From Isoetes taiwanensis (lineage: Eukaryota; Streptophyta; Lycopodiopsida; Isoetales; Isoetaceae): a stretch of 64,000 nucleotides of DNA. The position numbers were made by a program, and so were the translations under genes. Below the pieces are notes generated by a model. It was not told where the DNA came from, made no database searches, and was given only the letters and a program-made list of their open reading frames with translations. The stretch is from contig JAJEKV010000033.1 of NCBI GenBank assembly GCA_021234155.1, positions 999,848-1,063,847 on the forward strand. Direction: 5' to 3'. Positions 38,097 through 49,599 of the stretch are shown in pieces (the stretch's first letter is position 1; each line of letters opens with the position of its first letter).

Positions 38097-38116
38097 AGAG
38101 GAGGTTAACCTCCTCT
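38097..38116. repeat. Perfect 20-bp palindrome
   Basis: AGAGGAGGTTAACCTCCTCT reads the same on both strands. Related GAGAGG/CCTCTC strings follow over the next 80 bp. Confidence 0.92.
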
Positions 38117-38680
38117 CGAAAATTAACCCCAAAAAACCCTCGAGGCCCCACCGAGAGGGTTATTTTGGCGCTACCCCCGAGAGAGGAGGTTTATCTCCCT
38201 TAACCCCTGGTTCGAGCAGGTTGAAGCACCGGAGCTGGGCGCTAGAGCAGATGGAAGAGAGAGATGCAGATGAGGAAGCTGCACAACAAATAAATTTTGA
38301 AGAATCGGGTATTTTCCCAGAAAGTTTTCTTCAAGAAGGGGCTTCAAGAAGAACAGAGCAACGAGCCCTTTAGATCTAGTTGCTACGGCATGCAACATGG
38401 CAAAAACATTCGGCAGGGGCTAGAAGGCACAAAACATTATGGGCTTTGCTAGCAGGGTAATCGCTGACCGATCAAACAAACATCAGATTAAGAGACAACG
38501 CCAATTCAAAAGAAGAAGCGTATGAATCCAAAATCCGAACCAATAGATAAAAGACAAGATATCGATTGTAACAAAAAAATTTTACAAGGAGGATGCCCCT
38601 TCGCTTTCCAACCGAAGCGAATAAGTGAAAAGCTGAGCCCAAATGATGCGAAGAAGAAGAAAAAAGAATTTGTGCAGGTC

Positions 38681-39075
38681 GATTCGAAGAACAGGGGTGA
38701 AACATGGTTGATTTGAGGAAACTTGTGGGTTGTCTATCCGAAGAACGGGCTGTCTATCCGAAGAACAGAGGTGAAACAGGGGCAATTTGAAGAAATTTCT
38801 CGATTTTACCGTTACTTTGAAAAAATTTGTCGATTTGAGCTGTCGATTTGAAGAACATGGATGAAACATGGGCTCGATTTGAGTTGCGAGAAGAAAAGGG
38901 GCAAAACAGAGTTGTCCTGTCGAATGGCATATTCTGGTGCCATCTGGCATATTCGAATGGTTATGATAATAACTACTGGAACATTCTGTGAAACAGGAAT
39001 ATTCGACGAGTTATGACAATAATCATTGGAATATTCTCTAACAACAGTATGTTCTAGAAGTTATGTAAAATAATT
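38681..39075. repeat. Two adjacent degenerate tandem arrays
   Basis: 38681-38880 repeats a GAAGAACA...GGTGAAACA phrase three to four times with spacers. 38946-39075 repeats an approximately 50-bp unit holding ATATTCGA..GGTTATGA.AATAA..ATTGGAA about two and a half times. Confidence 0.7.
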
Positions 39076-39199
39076 TGGTTGAAATCTGACGGTGGGCAAC
39101 GGTTGGATCAGCTTAACCTGCAAGAACAAGGGGTTAAGGAGTGGTTCGTAACATGGTTTATAGACTACCAGTAGATTGTGGCTATGCCTGATGTCGAGG

Positions 39200-39900
39200 G
39201 ACAAGATGCACACTAGAAAGAGCGCTTTGCTACCACTATGTGAAATGCAGCCACTCTTGTGAAGTCTAAGATAGAGCAGGTTAATCTAGCATTGGAACAT
39301 GGCCCACATAGTACTTGAAAGCACACATATCTATGAAGAAATGGAGAGCTATTGCCTCCATGAGGACGGGATCCCATCATCTCAGAATTGAAACAGGTCG
39401 CTAGAGTACGGATGAAGGGCAGAGAATCCCCCGGCATGAGAGAATATACAAATGTTGCCGCATGCAAATAGTAGAGGATGAGCATCATGCTCTGTAGGAG
39501 TGTCCAGCATACATGCTGATCTTAGATGCTCTGAAACATCGTTGCATCACATGCTGGTATCGCTGATGGTTGCACGTCTCGCGTCGTACATTTTGCAGGT
39601 CTCCACCGTCAAAGTATTTATTATGGGACAGGGGATCTGAGAGCCTATTACCAGGGTTTTTCCTCCCATGTGGGGGTTTTTTCATCCCAATAGTAGGGAC
39701 ACATTGTATAGTTGCATTTGTATTTTCAGTGTGGTTTTTATCTGTTTTGTGTAGTGAATGTATTGCCTCATAGACCGGTTTGGCCTCGGCGGACGTTAAA
39801 ATATACTTCTTTCCTTCCATCCTTCCTTCATGTCCCACAAATGACAAGATGCCCCATGGATAAAGCAAAAGTATCTCTATTTTCTCTCTCTCTTTTATAA
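39200..39900 (+). mobile_element. 3' end of a non-LTR retrotransposon
   Basis: A plus-strand frame carries the C-terminal zinc-knuckle-like CRMQIVEDEHHAL*ECPAY (39456-39512, with an in-frame TAG) preceded by HHLRIETGR. This CxxC-less ...EDEHHxLxECPAY tail is typical of non-LTR ORF2 C-termini outside L1. It could be the same lineage as 13.1-14.7 kb. A probable 3' UTR follows. Confidence 0.7.
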
Positions 39901-39987
39901 TCGAACTTAGAATGATTTGATAGGGAGCATGATTTGCATCACTCTTTATATGTAGCATATTCTATTAATGTGACAAAAAATTTGCCC

Positions 39988-40109
39988 ATGATATTTTGAA
40001 GCCAGGTCAATTGATATGCATTTCTTTAGTAGCAATTCAATGAGAGGCATGGTATTTTGAAGCCAGGTCAACTGATATGCATTTCTTTAATAGCAATTTA
40101 ATGAGAGGC
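39988..40109. repeat. 61-bp tandem duplication (2 copies)
   Basis: 39988-40048 and 40049-40109 share ATTTTGAAGCCAGGTCAAyT and the following TAGCAATTyAATGAGAGGCA, with four differences or so. Confidence 0.88.
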
Positions 40110-40734
40110 AATCATATACAATGACATTACATCTCATGTCTAATAAGATCGTATTTGTAATTGTGTCATATCGCGTTAGAGTTCTTAACGTGGTAAAAAG
40201 AGCCATTGCTCAAAGAACATTTACTCATCACATAGATTTTAAATTCATGTGACCATATTTATTTGTAAATGTGATTCCTAGGTAGCTTAGCTAGGCAATG
40301 TCATGTAAAGCATATGAAAAAGACCATTCATATGGAGGCCATTCAAAAATTTATCTACAAATGCAGATGTATTTATTACTTATAGTTAAGAAAAGTATAC
40401 TGCTTTCTTATACATTAAGCAATTGATAATAAACATTTTGTTATACGTGCAACGCAATACACCTGCATCTTACACCCACCTTCAACCGCATCTTCCACTC
40501 ATATGCATGTAAGCATATACGACATTCCCACATACTTCTTTTGCCTCAGGTTCCACACACCTTGCTAATACAAATTTACAAATTCGAATGAGCAATTACT
40601 ATCATCTTCATTTCACAAGTGTCAACAAATATGACAAACTTTAGACACTTCACTACATTCCATTCCACTTATCGATTGCACATCTACTCATTCTAGACAT
40701 CATGATTAATGCCCACGTCGAGCATGTGTCTCTA

Positions 40735-41347
40735 GTATTTCTTACAATAGTTGCAAACTCCTTTCCTTCAATTCTGAGATGGTGATCTCCTGGAAGATTT
40801 ATTGTTTAAGAACGATCTAGAACTGCCACAATTATTGCCACCATTACTTTTGCCCCATTTAACTGCAATATTGCCCTTGTACTTAGAAAAGCCCTTAATC
40901 TTCTGCATAGCAGACATTGGAACTAATTATTTATCTCTCTTCCTCAGCAAGGATGCAATAATTTGATCCAATGAGAGACCTTGTACAATCTACAAAATTG
41001 TTACAGTATGGCCATATGATGGATGTAAACTATGAAAAAGAACTGTTGCATCTTCACCATCTATGTTTGTAGCAATTCCTGCCAATTGATGAAGAATTGA
41101 TTTCAGATATTCACATGATCTGCCAAACATTCTCCTTTTGACATCCTCAATTCAAATAACCGCATCTTCAACAAGGCGTTGGAATGTTTTGTTTGGGCCC
41201 CAAATATTCTCTTTAGAGTCCGCCATACTTCTTTTGCACATTAATCAATATGGAGAATCCGTGAATCTCCTCAGCCAATGCCGATCATGTCATGGCCATG
41301 CCTTCCTTTTCTTCACTTCCCGTTTTGTTATCTGTGCTAATTCATAT
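40735..41347 (-). pseudogene. Copia D gag, C-terminal part
   Basis: The broken minus-strand frame reads Copia gag: VWRTLKRIFGAQTKHSNALL-type text (41.2 kb), EDATVLFHSLHPSYGHTV-type text (41.04 kb), MSAMQKIKGFSKYKG (40.9 kb) and a CCHC-like CNYCKKY (40.75 kb). The N-terminal parts are found at 51493-51631 and 56518-56699, separated by Copia A and Copia B. Downstream of the zinc knuckle the element is decayed beyond reading. Confidence 0.8.
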
Positions 41348-41619
41348 TGGAGAAACAGTTCCACCGGGAATCTCGGGGAGTTAAGGAGAGTTATTACCAC
41401 TCCTCCACTCTGCCACATCACACAACCGTGCAACGGATCTGCACTATAAGTACAGAGGCAGAAGACCCAGAAAACATCAAGTTGAGTGTTCCCGTTCTTA
41501 TGCATAGATCTCTTCATTTCTGTCTGTGTTGTTGATTTGACCTGAAGCTTGGCATTCAGGATCTCTTCTAGTTCCTTTTGTTATCAATATATATTTCCAG
41601 TACTTTTCTGATTTCATCA
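41348..41619 (+). repeat. Copia A 5' LTR
   Basis: 272 bp, starts TGGAGAAACAG, ends TTTCATCA. Contains CTATAAGTA near 41443 as a possible promoter. The sequence after it, GGTTATGGGCCC, sits where a primer-binding site is expected. Confidence 0.85.
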
Positions 41620-41725
41620 GGTTATGGGCCCACACACTGCCTGAGATCCGTTGCTTCAAAACTCTGTTTTCTTCTTTGCTCTTCCTCTATCGTCTCCTTT
41701 GCTCTTTCTCTATTCTGTCTTGCCA

Positions 41726-42400
41726 TGGATTCATCTTTCACCACTACTCCTGCACAAGAATGGCGTCTGATTCCTAGATTCGATGGTACCAACTATCAAA
41801 TGTGGAAGTGGCGTTTACAAATGATCTTGGAGGACAAAAATGTCTGGGATATTGTCAATCCACATACTGCACCACCCCGCTTCTGCCAAAGAATATCGGT
41901 TGTTCTTGATGCTCCCATTTCGATTTTTCTCTGAAAAAGATCACAAGGCTCGACATTACTCTATACCGCCTCTCCACCGATACTCCCGCCGCTTTGGTCA
42001 AAGGGCAAACCAGCCCGAAATGCTTCAAATTTTGAGAACCACTATGCCTCCAAGAATGCCGGGAATCATTTAAAGCTACTTAAAAAGCTCTATGATCTCT
42101 CTCTCTCTCTCTCCTCAAGGTTCTGATATCACCATATATTTGCGTAATGAAGGAAATGATCGATGACCTTGATGTTAGTGGAGTAGCCATCACGGGTATG
42201 ACCGAAAAGGTTCCGGTGATGCTCTAATTCCCTTCCCAAATCCTTCGAAGGACTTGTGATAAATCTTGAAGGCCGCCCAGTAAGACTATACTTTTGAGAC
42301 GCCCATTGATCGTGGTCAAGGGGGAAGGCCTGGTCAAAGCCAAAATCACCCATAAATTCCCGTGAAACCCTCATTCTGCTGATTCTACGCCGTGTCTACC
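41726..42400 (+). pseudogene. Copia A gag (start intact, then frame-broken)
   Basis: The ATG at 41726 begins MDSSFTTTPAQEW, then RFDGTNYQMWKWRLQMILED, the usual N-terminus of Copia gag. The frame is lost near 41880 and traces continue in other frames to about 42.4 kb, followed by unreadable sequence and a CT microsatellite at 42097-42113. Confidence 0.8.
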
Positions 42401-43269
42401 TCCCACTCCACCGCCATACCCAATCCACTCTAAAATGATCGACCCGCTTTGACCGCTTCCACCATTACTTGCTTTCATCCCAACGCACTGCCACCTTTTG
42501 CTCGAGAGTGCAATGCACCAAACCCCATCCGCCTCCTCTCATCCTTCCACCGCCCTTATCAAAACCCCACACTAACACAACAATCTTGTTGATGATTCCA
42601 TCTCCGCCTCTTCCTTCCCGAACACACCAATCTTGCTCTTGAGAATGCCATTCCATTCAAAATTTCCACATCTTTTCCGATATGCCACCTCCCGAAGACA
42701 TCTTTTTGTCGCTTTATACATCCCCATACCGCCTCCACATTCCTGGTACTAGACTTCGAAGTTTTACTAGCCATATGACTCGCACCACTCACTCTTTCTT
42801 CTTGATTATCAACATATCTCCATCACGACCTCATATCATGGGAGATAACAATCAGTGCCTTGGTATTGCCAGGCACAATTCCTCTTACTCTTTCCTCTGA
42901 CAAACTACCCATCTCAACAACATCCTCCATGTTCCTAAGCTTCAAAAAGAATCTTTATCCGGAGCAAATTCAATCGATGCTCTTTACTTCATGTCTCTTT
43001 TTCCACGAGATTCTTGCATCATCCAAGATCCTCAACATCAAATTCTTCACCGCCTTGCCCGGTAATCTCTACCTCATCCATAATTCCCAACTTGCCTTTG
43101 AGTCTCCCCGCCCGCATTGTGATTGTCCCTCCCAATGCCACTCCCCCTCGCATCCACCAGATATGGTCCACATCTCTTCCGCCTGGTCTTCCAGCCCCAT
43201 GTCTAATGCTCCACCCAATTCCTTCCAGCTTTCTTCTAGCCATGTCCCTACACCGCCTTTGCTCTTCTC

Positions 43270-43800
43270 CATGTTGATCTTTGTGGACCATTTTACGACT
43301 TGCAACTTTTGGGGCAAAGTATTTGATGGTTATTTTGGATGATCACACGCGCAAGTTATTTGTCTATCTTCTACAATGCAAGAGTGATGCCGTTTCTTCA
43401 TTCATGCAATTCAGCACTCATGTTGAAAGAGCTACTGGAAATCGGATTCTCACAGTCCGTAGTGATGGCGGTGGTGAATTTTGTCCACTCTTTCCGGGCA
43501 TACTATACTTCTCAAAAAGATTCGCCATGAAATCAGCGCCCTTATACTCCTGAGCACAATGGTCGTGCCGAACGCGTCAACCGGTCTTTGTTGGAGATGA
43601 TCAGAACTATGCTTATTGTTATGCATGTCCCACTTAAATTCTGGGGCGAAGCTGCCTTCACTGCAACATACATCCTCAATCGCACCCCCCTCTAAAAGCT
43701 TGCACAATCACATTCCTCAAGAACTTTTATCTTCGGGTAGGACCTCTCATTTTGTGTTTTTTGGATGTCGTGCTTTTCCCATATTCCTCCTTCGACGGAA
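43270..43800 (+). pseudogene. Copia A integrase core
   Basis: ILDDHTRKLFVYLLQCKSDA, then TGNRILTVRSDGGGEF (43433-43481), and in another frame GRAERVNRSLLEMIRTMLI. These are the DDE-core landmarks of Copia integrase, which inserts the cDNA. Frameshift near 43.5 kb. Confidence 0.85.
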
Positions 43801-44339
43801 GGTCCAAATTAGCTCCAAAAGGCACTCCCCTGCATGTTTCTTGGCTGTTGCCTGTAGACCAAAAAGCATATGGAAACTTTCAGTTTCCAAACCCATCCAG
43901 CCTTCATATAGGTTCTCATGCGTCCACTTCAATGAATATGAAGCGTGCCATTCACTCCCTTACCTCCCCTCGACCTTGTCCTTCTTGACTGGAGGATCCC
44001 CATTATGACCATTGCTCCTCGCTCCCTCCAATTTGACTCCATCCACATCGTACCTTCTCCTCCATCATCTCCCATTCCACCTCGGCTACCCAGCTCCTCC
44101 CTTGATTCATTCTCCTCCTCCCAACTTCCACCATCATCTCGAATACCCACTCCGCCAAACGACGCCCACCCCCGTGGGGTCGATTACTCCTTTGTTTCAC
44201 CGATCTACCCCTTGAACCCCTTTCTTATGATGATGCTCTCAGGTCCAGCAAAAACATGACCGTTACAAGCCATGTATTTGAATTGGACTCCATCCGTGAT
44301 TGCACTCAATTGACTTAGTCCTCGACCTTCAAATCGTCT

Positions 44340-45630
44340 GTTGTCACCAAAGAAATGGGTCTTCAAGCTCAAACTCAATGCGCATAATACATCTGATCCA
44401 ATGATTCAAAGCTCGACTTATGTTCGGGGTTTCACACGATTCAAGGCTTGGATTATGACGAGACCTATGCACCCGTTGTCAAAATGGCTCTCAGACGCTA
44501 GTATATTCCTCGCATATGCCACTCACAATCGTTTTCATTATTCATCGATGGACTTCAACAATGCTTTTCTTAAATGGCGATCTACATGAAGAAGTATTTC
44601 GGAGCAGCCCCCCGATTTCTGTCCTCTCAGCCCCACGATCATGTTTGTAAGTTGCACAAAGCCCCTCACGGTCTTCGCAAGCATCCCAGCATGGTATGGT
44701 AAACCGGACTCGCCTCGATTCAACTCCACTTCCGGTGGCCGATCCGAGGCTGATCATAGTGTTTATTTCCAAACTCCCCCAACCCCCTGGATCCTTCTTT
44801 GTTATGTGGATGATCCCTTGTTGCAGCCGTCCCTCATACCATCCTCTCTCAAAACCAACTCCAAACCCAATTTCATGAAAGATCTTGGCCCTCTTCATTA
44901 TTTTCTTGGCCTCGGCCCAATATGACCCAATCCCAAGGCCTTTACACCTCACTCAAAAAGAAATACCTCTCCTGACATACTTCGCACCTTCCACCATCTT
45001 CCTCGCAATCCCGCTTCCCCACCTCTTGAATTTGGCCTCTCCTTGCTTCCATCCGACCGTCCTTGCTGCTCTAACTATCAATATTTTCACCCCAATATCG
45101 GCATATACTTAAGCAAACTCAACTTTGCTGCTACATCCACCGCATCTCGACCGCTTTCCTCGCTTGGTGCTTTCACAGGTTTTGTTCAAGATCCTCGCAC
45201 TTCATTGTGCCTCACTCAAACGAGTCCTCCCAGATATTGCTTTGAACTCTCCATCATGGCCTTACTTTCACCTCATCTGGCAATTCAGACCTCACCGCTT
45301 CGTGACGATTGGGATGGGGATCAACATGACCAAATCCACATCCGCCATATTTTCCCCGGTGCGGTCACCGGAGCAGCCCAAACAAAAGTGTGTGGCTCCT
45401 ATCCAAAGATCAAGTCAATACATCTCTATCTCACATGCTTCCCTCGAGAAGCAATATGGCTTCATCGCCTTTGTTCCGGAGCTGCTACCTCCACCCTCCC
45501 AACCCCCACTCCATGTAGATAACCAAGGAGGCATCGCCATTGCACTAACTACCATGCACAAAACGCATGAAACACATTGACATTCGGGCCCATTTATCCT
45601 GGACCTCCTTGAACAAGGTTTTCTACTCTC
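44340..45630 (+). pseudogene. Copia A reverse transcriptase and RNase H
   Basis: Landmarks in order: QGLDYDETYAPVVKMA (44.45 kb), YSSMDFNNAFL (44.55), VCKLHKA.HGLRK (44.65), catalytic YVDD (44804-44815), and the RNase H tail SQYISISHAS...PLHVDNQGGIAIAL (45.4-45.55 kb). Frame changes occur every few hundred bases. Copia C is inserted at the end of this region. Confidence 0.85.
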
Positions 45631-45632
45631 CC

Positions 45633-46155
45633 CGATAAAAATGGGCAGTCGGATTTGAACCCAAAATGCCGACATTCTCGGTCTCCTACCTTTTCTTTTA
45701 TAGAGCTCCTCCTAGAAATGCTGACACCCCAGATCCGTGTGATTCACCGCGGCCACTTATTTCCAAATAGAGAAAGCCGTGAGCTCATCAAAGCTCGATC
45801 TACATGACAACCACCTGCTCGTGTCCTCCCCAAAGCCTGCAATCACCGCACATGGAGCTCCGCTGAATCACGATCCAATCAATCCAACAACGCAGCGACC
45901 AATTCTTTGATTCTCTTCCTACAGCCACTCCCCCTCAAGGTCGTAATCAACTGACCATTCTTCCTTAGCAATCAAGATATGTTTACCCAAGATCCTAAGA
46001 ACATCCCTCTTGTATTCTCGCTCTCATCCCTCCCTAGTGCAGTGCACCCATTTCATTCAATCCCAAAACCACCCCACCTTTCCAATGCCACGCCACCATC
46101 AAACAATAGTCATTTTTAATATGTTAAATCTTTGCCGATGATAACATTTTCAACA
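45633..46155 (-). repeat. Copia C 3' LTR
   Basis: Matches 50598-51105 through AATGCCGmCATTCTCGG, TATAGAGCTCCTCCTAGAAA, GATCCGTGTGATTCACCGC and CCAATGCCACGCCACCATCAA. Ends CAACA on the plus strand. Confidence 0.88.
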
Positions 46156-46840
46156 CCCCCGAAAGAGCATTTATCGCTTTAATACCTATGGCATCTCTAA
46201 AATATCCATGCTTAGTTTAGGACAATGCTTTTGTTAACATAAGTTCGCTTCTTTGTTTAGCAAGAGAAATATATTGTAAATCAACTTTGCCTTCTACTAC
46301 TTTTCTCCCTTTATAAAATGATAAATGCATCATGGTTCTTTTGAGTGCAACCGATTTTAGCAATTGTTATGTAACTTTATTGTCACAATATAACTTTGTT
46401 GGGCAGTTTTGTTTTCCCAATTCCTGCAATAATCGCCTCAACCAAATTATTTCTCTCGCCGCCAAGGAGGCGTATTCACGCATTCGACTCACACTGACAT
46501 AGCCACAATAATTTTGCTTTTGCTACCAAGAAATCCATGCACCATTCAGTTTACACAAGTATCCCGCTAGGACTTTTCGCTCATCAAGGTCTCTTTGCCC
46601 AATCCGACTGGCATAACCGGTCAATTACGCAATAGCCAACTACTTTAGGATTATTTGCCAAAGCTTTTGAATGAAGCAAATACCATGAAAGATCGCACTT
46701 TCAATACCTAAGAATACGCTTAGCAGCAACCCAATGTTCCCATCCTTCCGGTTATTCAAATATCTACTCAACAAATTTACACCAAATGCATATCCGTCCA
46801 CGGCATTTGCCGAAGCAAACTTCCGATAAGTTCCCATATG
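46156..46840 (-). pseudogene. Copia C RNase H region
   Basis: The minus-strand frame reads YASLAAREIIWLRRLLQELG, then KLYCDNKVT, and GKVDLQYISLAKQRSELMLT, followed by TKHGYFRDAIG: the Copia RNase H C-terminus. Upstream, near 46.8-46.6 kb, PYGNLSE..GFGVNLLSRYLN-type text precedes it. Confidence 0.85.
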
Positions 46841-47014
46841 GTATTCCTTGCATTTTCTTTTCTTTTTTCCCCTCTTCTTATAGGGGACAAATCTCGGGGA
46901 ATTGTCTTACTAACCACGCAGGAGTCGTAACCTTACATTCACCCATAGAAAAAGTATCCAACATCTTCTTAATATCTGCGCGGCTTGTGTTAAAGCCAAT
47001 TCGTTTGTCTATCT

Positions 47015-47023
47015 CTATAAACC
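47015..47023. repeat. 9-bp target duplication, left copy
   Basis: CTATAAACC, repeated at 48233-48241 on the other side of the Mutator-like element. Confidence 0.85.
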
Positions 47024-48232
47024 GCCACTTTATTGGCTCCTAATTGAGTCAACATGCTGCAGGTTCACCTGTGCTAACCTCAGAATTGCCAGCGAACCCG
47101 GGCAGGGACGTGGAGATGACGGTTCATGGGCGAATCGCTTCTGCGGGTCATTGGCCGTGCCCGCTTTGGGCGTAACCCAAACCGGCGTTAAGTGTCGTAT
47201 GTGGAGTTTGCAGGTACCAGCCGATTCCACTGGTTCAGCTTTGGCTAACCCACGCCACGTACGCAGCCGTGTCGGTAGCGCCTGGGCGGGCGTGTCGCGA
47301 CGTTGGTTAACGCAGCTCGGGTTCACCTGGGCCAACCCGCGAAGCATGGCAGGTGCTATGATCTGACTCACATGGGCCGATTTCGGCCCCATTCAAAGTT
47401 AAACCCATCTGGATCAGCGGTAACCCGTGCAAGAACTTTGGGAATTAGATGTAGGAATCTGCTATTTCAGCCCAATTCTTTCCCCTCATTCATGCCCCCA
47501 TAATCAGATATTTCCCGGCTCAATCTTGCTCCCTCGCATGGCTCCCAAGCTTCCTCCTTTTCTCGAGACATAATGGGCCATCTTAGATCCTCGCCAAGTT
47601 CCAATTTCGGAAAAGTTGATACCTTAGCAAGGAATTTTCTAAGATCCAATCCGGGTTTTTTTTTTCCGCTTGGATTTGAGGGGCTGTTCTTCGCGATTAG
47701 CAATTCCCTGTGGGCAACCGATTTCCTGGAGAAACAAGATTCGCGACTGTGAATGGCCGATGCTTAATCTTCCCATTGCCGGGCTTTTCTGGTGATGGGG
47801 CTCGTAAATTTTGATTAGTGTAACTTGGGGGACCGGACCAAAATATCGATCAAGCGGTAGAAATTGTCTTTCTCTGCTCTCAACAATCGCCCACGATCCC
47901 CATTTTTTGGGCATTTCTATCTGCACCCGCTTCTCCCAAATTTTTCCGCACCCAATTGCACTCACGAGCCCCATCGGCAGCTCTCGGCCGGTTCGCCATG
48001 CAACCCTACAAGGGTAATAAACGCGACCGCTATCGACCGACATCGCAGACGGCATAATCCTCCGCCGGTTCGCTAGAAGAACTCCTGAGGTAGTGCCGCG
48101 CAGACGCCACGCCAAGATGGCGGGAGTTCACCGGCGATCCTTACCTGCTCAAGCCAGGCAAATTTTTCGGGTTTGCTTGGGCAACCCGGGCCAAGCTCCT
48201 GACTTAATTTTGGGAGCCGATCGAAGCACCGC
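47024..48232. mobile_element. Non-autonomous Mutator-like element (possible Pack-MULE), 1209 bp
   Basis: Inserted in the RT gene of Copia C with a 9-bp duplication, the size used by Mutator-like transposases. Its ends form imperfect inverted repeats (47024-47053 against 48201-48232, sharing GGCTCC and AGTC at matching places). It is clearly more G+C-rich than its surroundings. Four imperfect palindromes of the form GGGTTCACCTGGGCCAACCC lie near its ends (47062-47079, 47232-47250, 47319-47338, 48169-48187). No transposase is visible. A 158-codon minus-strand frame (47639-48115) could be captured host sequence, but I recognise no domain. Removing it with one duplication restores the Copia frame MEVYRDRQTN. 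Confidence 0.82.
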
Positions 48233-48241
48233 CTATAAACC
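48233..48241. repeat. 9-bp target duplication, right copy
   Basis: CTATAAACC, identical to 47015-47023. Confidence 0.85.
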
Positions 48242-48800
48242 TCCATGCCCAAAAGTTTTTAGTTTACCAAGATCACCTATCTGAAATCTGGTTTCAACAC
48301 ATTTTTTGCACTCATCCATAAACTTTCTCACACTAGCACTCATAACACAATCATCTACATACAACGCTATGATGCAAAATTTATCATCTACCCTTTTAAT
48401 GTAGAGATTACCTTCACAAGGTAAACTTTTCAAACCCCTCAACGAGCTATTCACATGCATATAGTATGACTATCTAGCCGGCCTAAGCCCGCCACACCGC
48501 TTTTCAATTTGCACCTTATTTCCCTTGCACCTCAAACTGGACCGTTGCTCCATATAAATCTCCTCTAAAATCCCCATTGAGAAAAGCCGCTTTACATCCA
48601 TATGGTCGAAGCCTCAAAATCATGCTCAAACCCTAGCAATCAAAGCCCACAAACTTGTTAGTTTAACAATAGGGAAAAAAGTCATGGTAATCTTACCGCC
48701 TTCTTGAGTAAAACCGAGCTACCAATTAATCTAGCTTTATCTTTCAATGTTTCCATCAGCTCCCTTTTTTTTTTAAAGATCCATTTACACCCCTACCACA
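48242..48800 (-). pseudogene. Copia C reverse transcriptase
   Basis: The minus-strand frame reads CEGNLYIKRVDDKFCIIALY with catalytic YVDD (48350-48361), then RFQIGDLGKLK; after a one-base shift, LGMEVYR runs up to the Mutator-like insert and continues beyond it. The N-terminal RT part near 48.5-48.8 kb is decayed. Confidence 0.85.
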
Positions 48801-49599
48801 TTTTACCTTTTTGGCCTAGGTGTGAGATCATAAGTACCCCCCGGCTTAAACTAATTCGAAGTTCTTCTTGCATGGCTTTTTCTCCACTTGTCTCAGATTA
48901 GAGAATTGGATGTTCTTCATCATAAAGTTTCGTGCTTTTAACACACAACATTGTTTGCCGCTGTTCTCTCAAGTAGCTTTTTCCAAGTTCATAGGGCTTC
49001 AAATTTTTGAAGTTCTCATATTATGAGTGCTCCTCCCATGTTGTTCTTCCATTTCTATATCAATGGGAGTTTCTTGTTTTATGCCTTTCGGTATCTTTTA
49101 AGGGGCCGTGAACTTGAATTTCTTCTAATCCCTGTTCTTCCATTTCTTCTATCACTCGTTGTTCTTCCACATGCAATATTCTCTATACCATTCCCTCCCC
49201 TCTTCCACTACATCTTGTGTCACTACTGAATTTTCTATTTCCATTTCATCATTTTTGATCTTCTATTTCATTTTCAAAACCATCCCCTCTGGGCACCCGT
49301 GGATCGCGAGACTTTTTCTTTTCTTTCCGACACATCACTTTTTAATTGCCCTATCTTTATAAAATTTAGTCTCACAAATACCACATCCTGGGGTCATATA
49401 GTCTACCCTTGGCCTCATCCCAACCAAATATGTTTCTATGCTAGGATCATCTAGTTTGGACCAAGAACTCTTCACATGCATATACCCTAAACAACCATAT
49501 GCACGCAGCTCTCTTTACGCATTGTTTTCTTACCGACATACCTCTTGAATTCTTCCTTGGATACCGCCAGACGGCAATTTACTTTGAATGTAGCATGCA

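Larger units (their letters stand above)
36966..39190. other. No recognisable gene; palindromes and short arrays
   Basis: Sequence without coding evidence. It includes a hairpin at 37404-37431, a perfect 20-bp palindrome at 38097-38116 and two short tandem arrays at 38681-39075. Confidence 0.5.

Noticed and set aside
45633-46155. Large 0.5-kb target-site duplication or unequal recombination product
   Set aside because: The two 0.5-kb repeats are better explained as the LTR pair of Copia C: the inner side of the right one touches a tRNA-iMet-like primer site and TCTCC flanks both outer ends.
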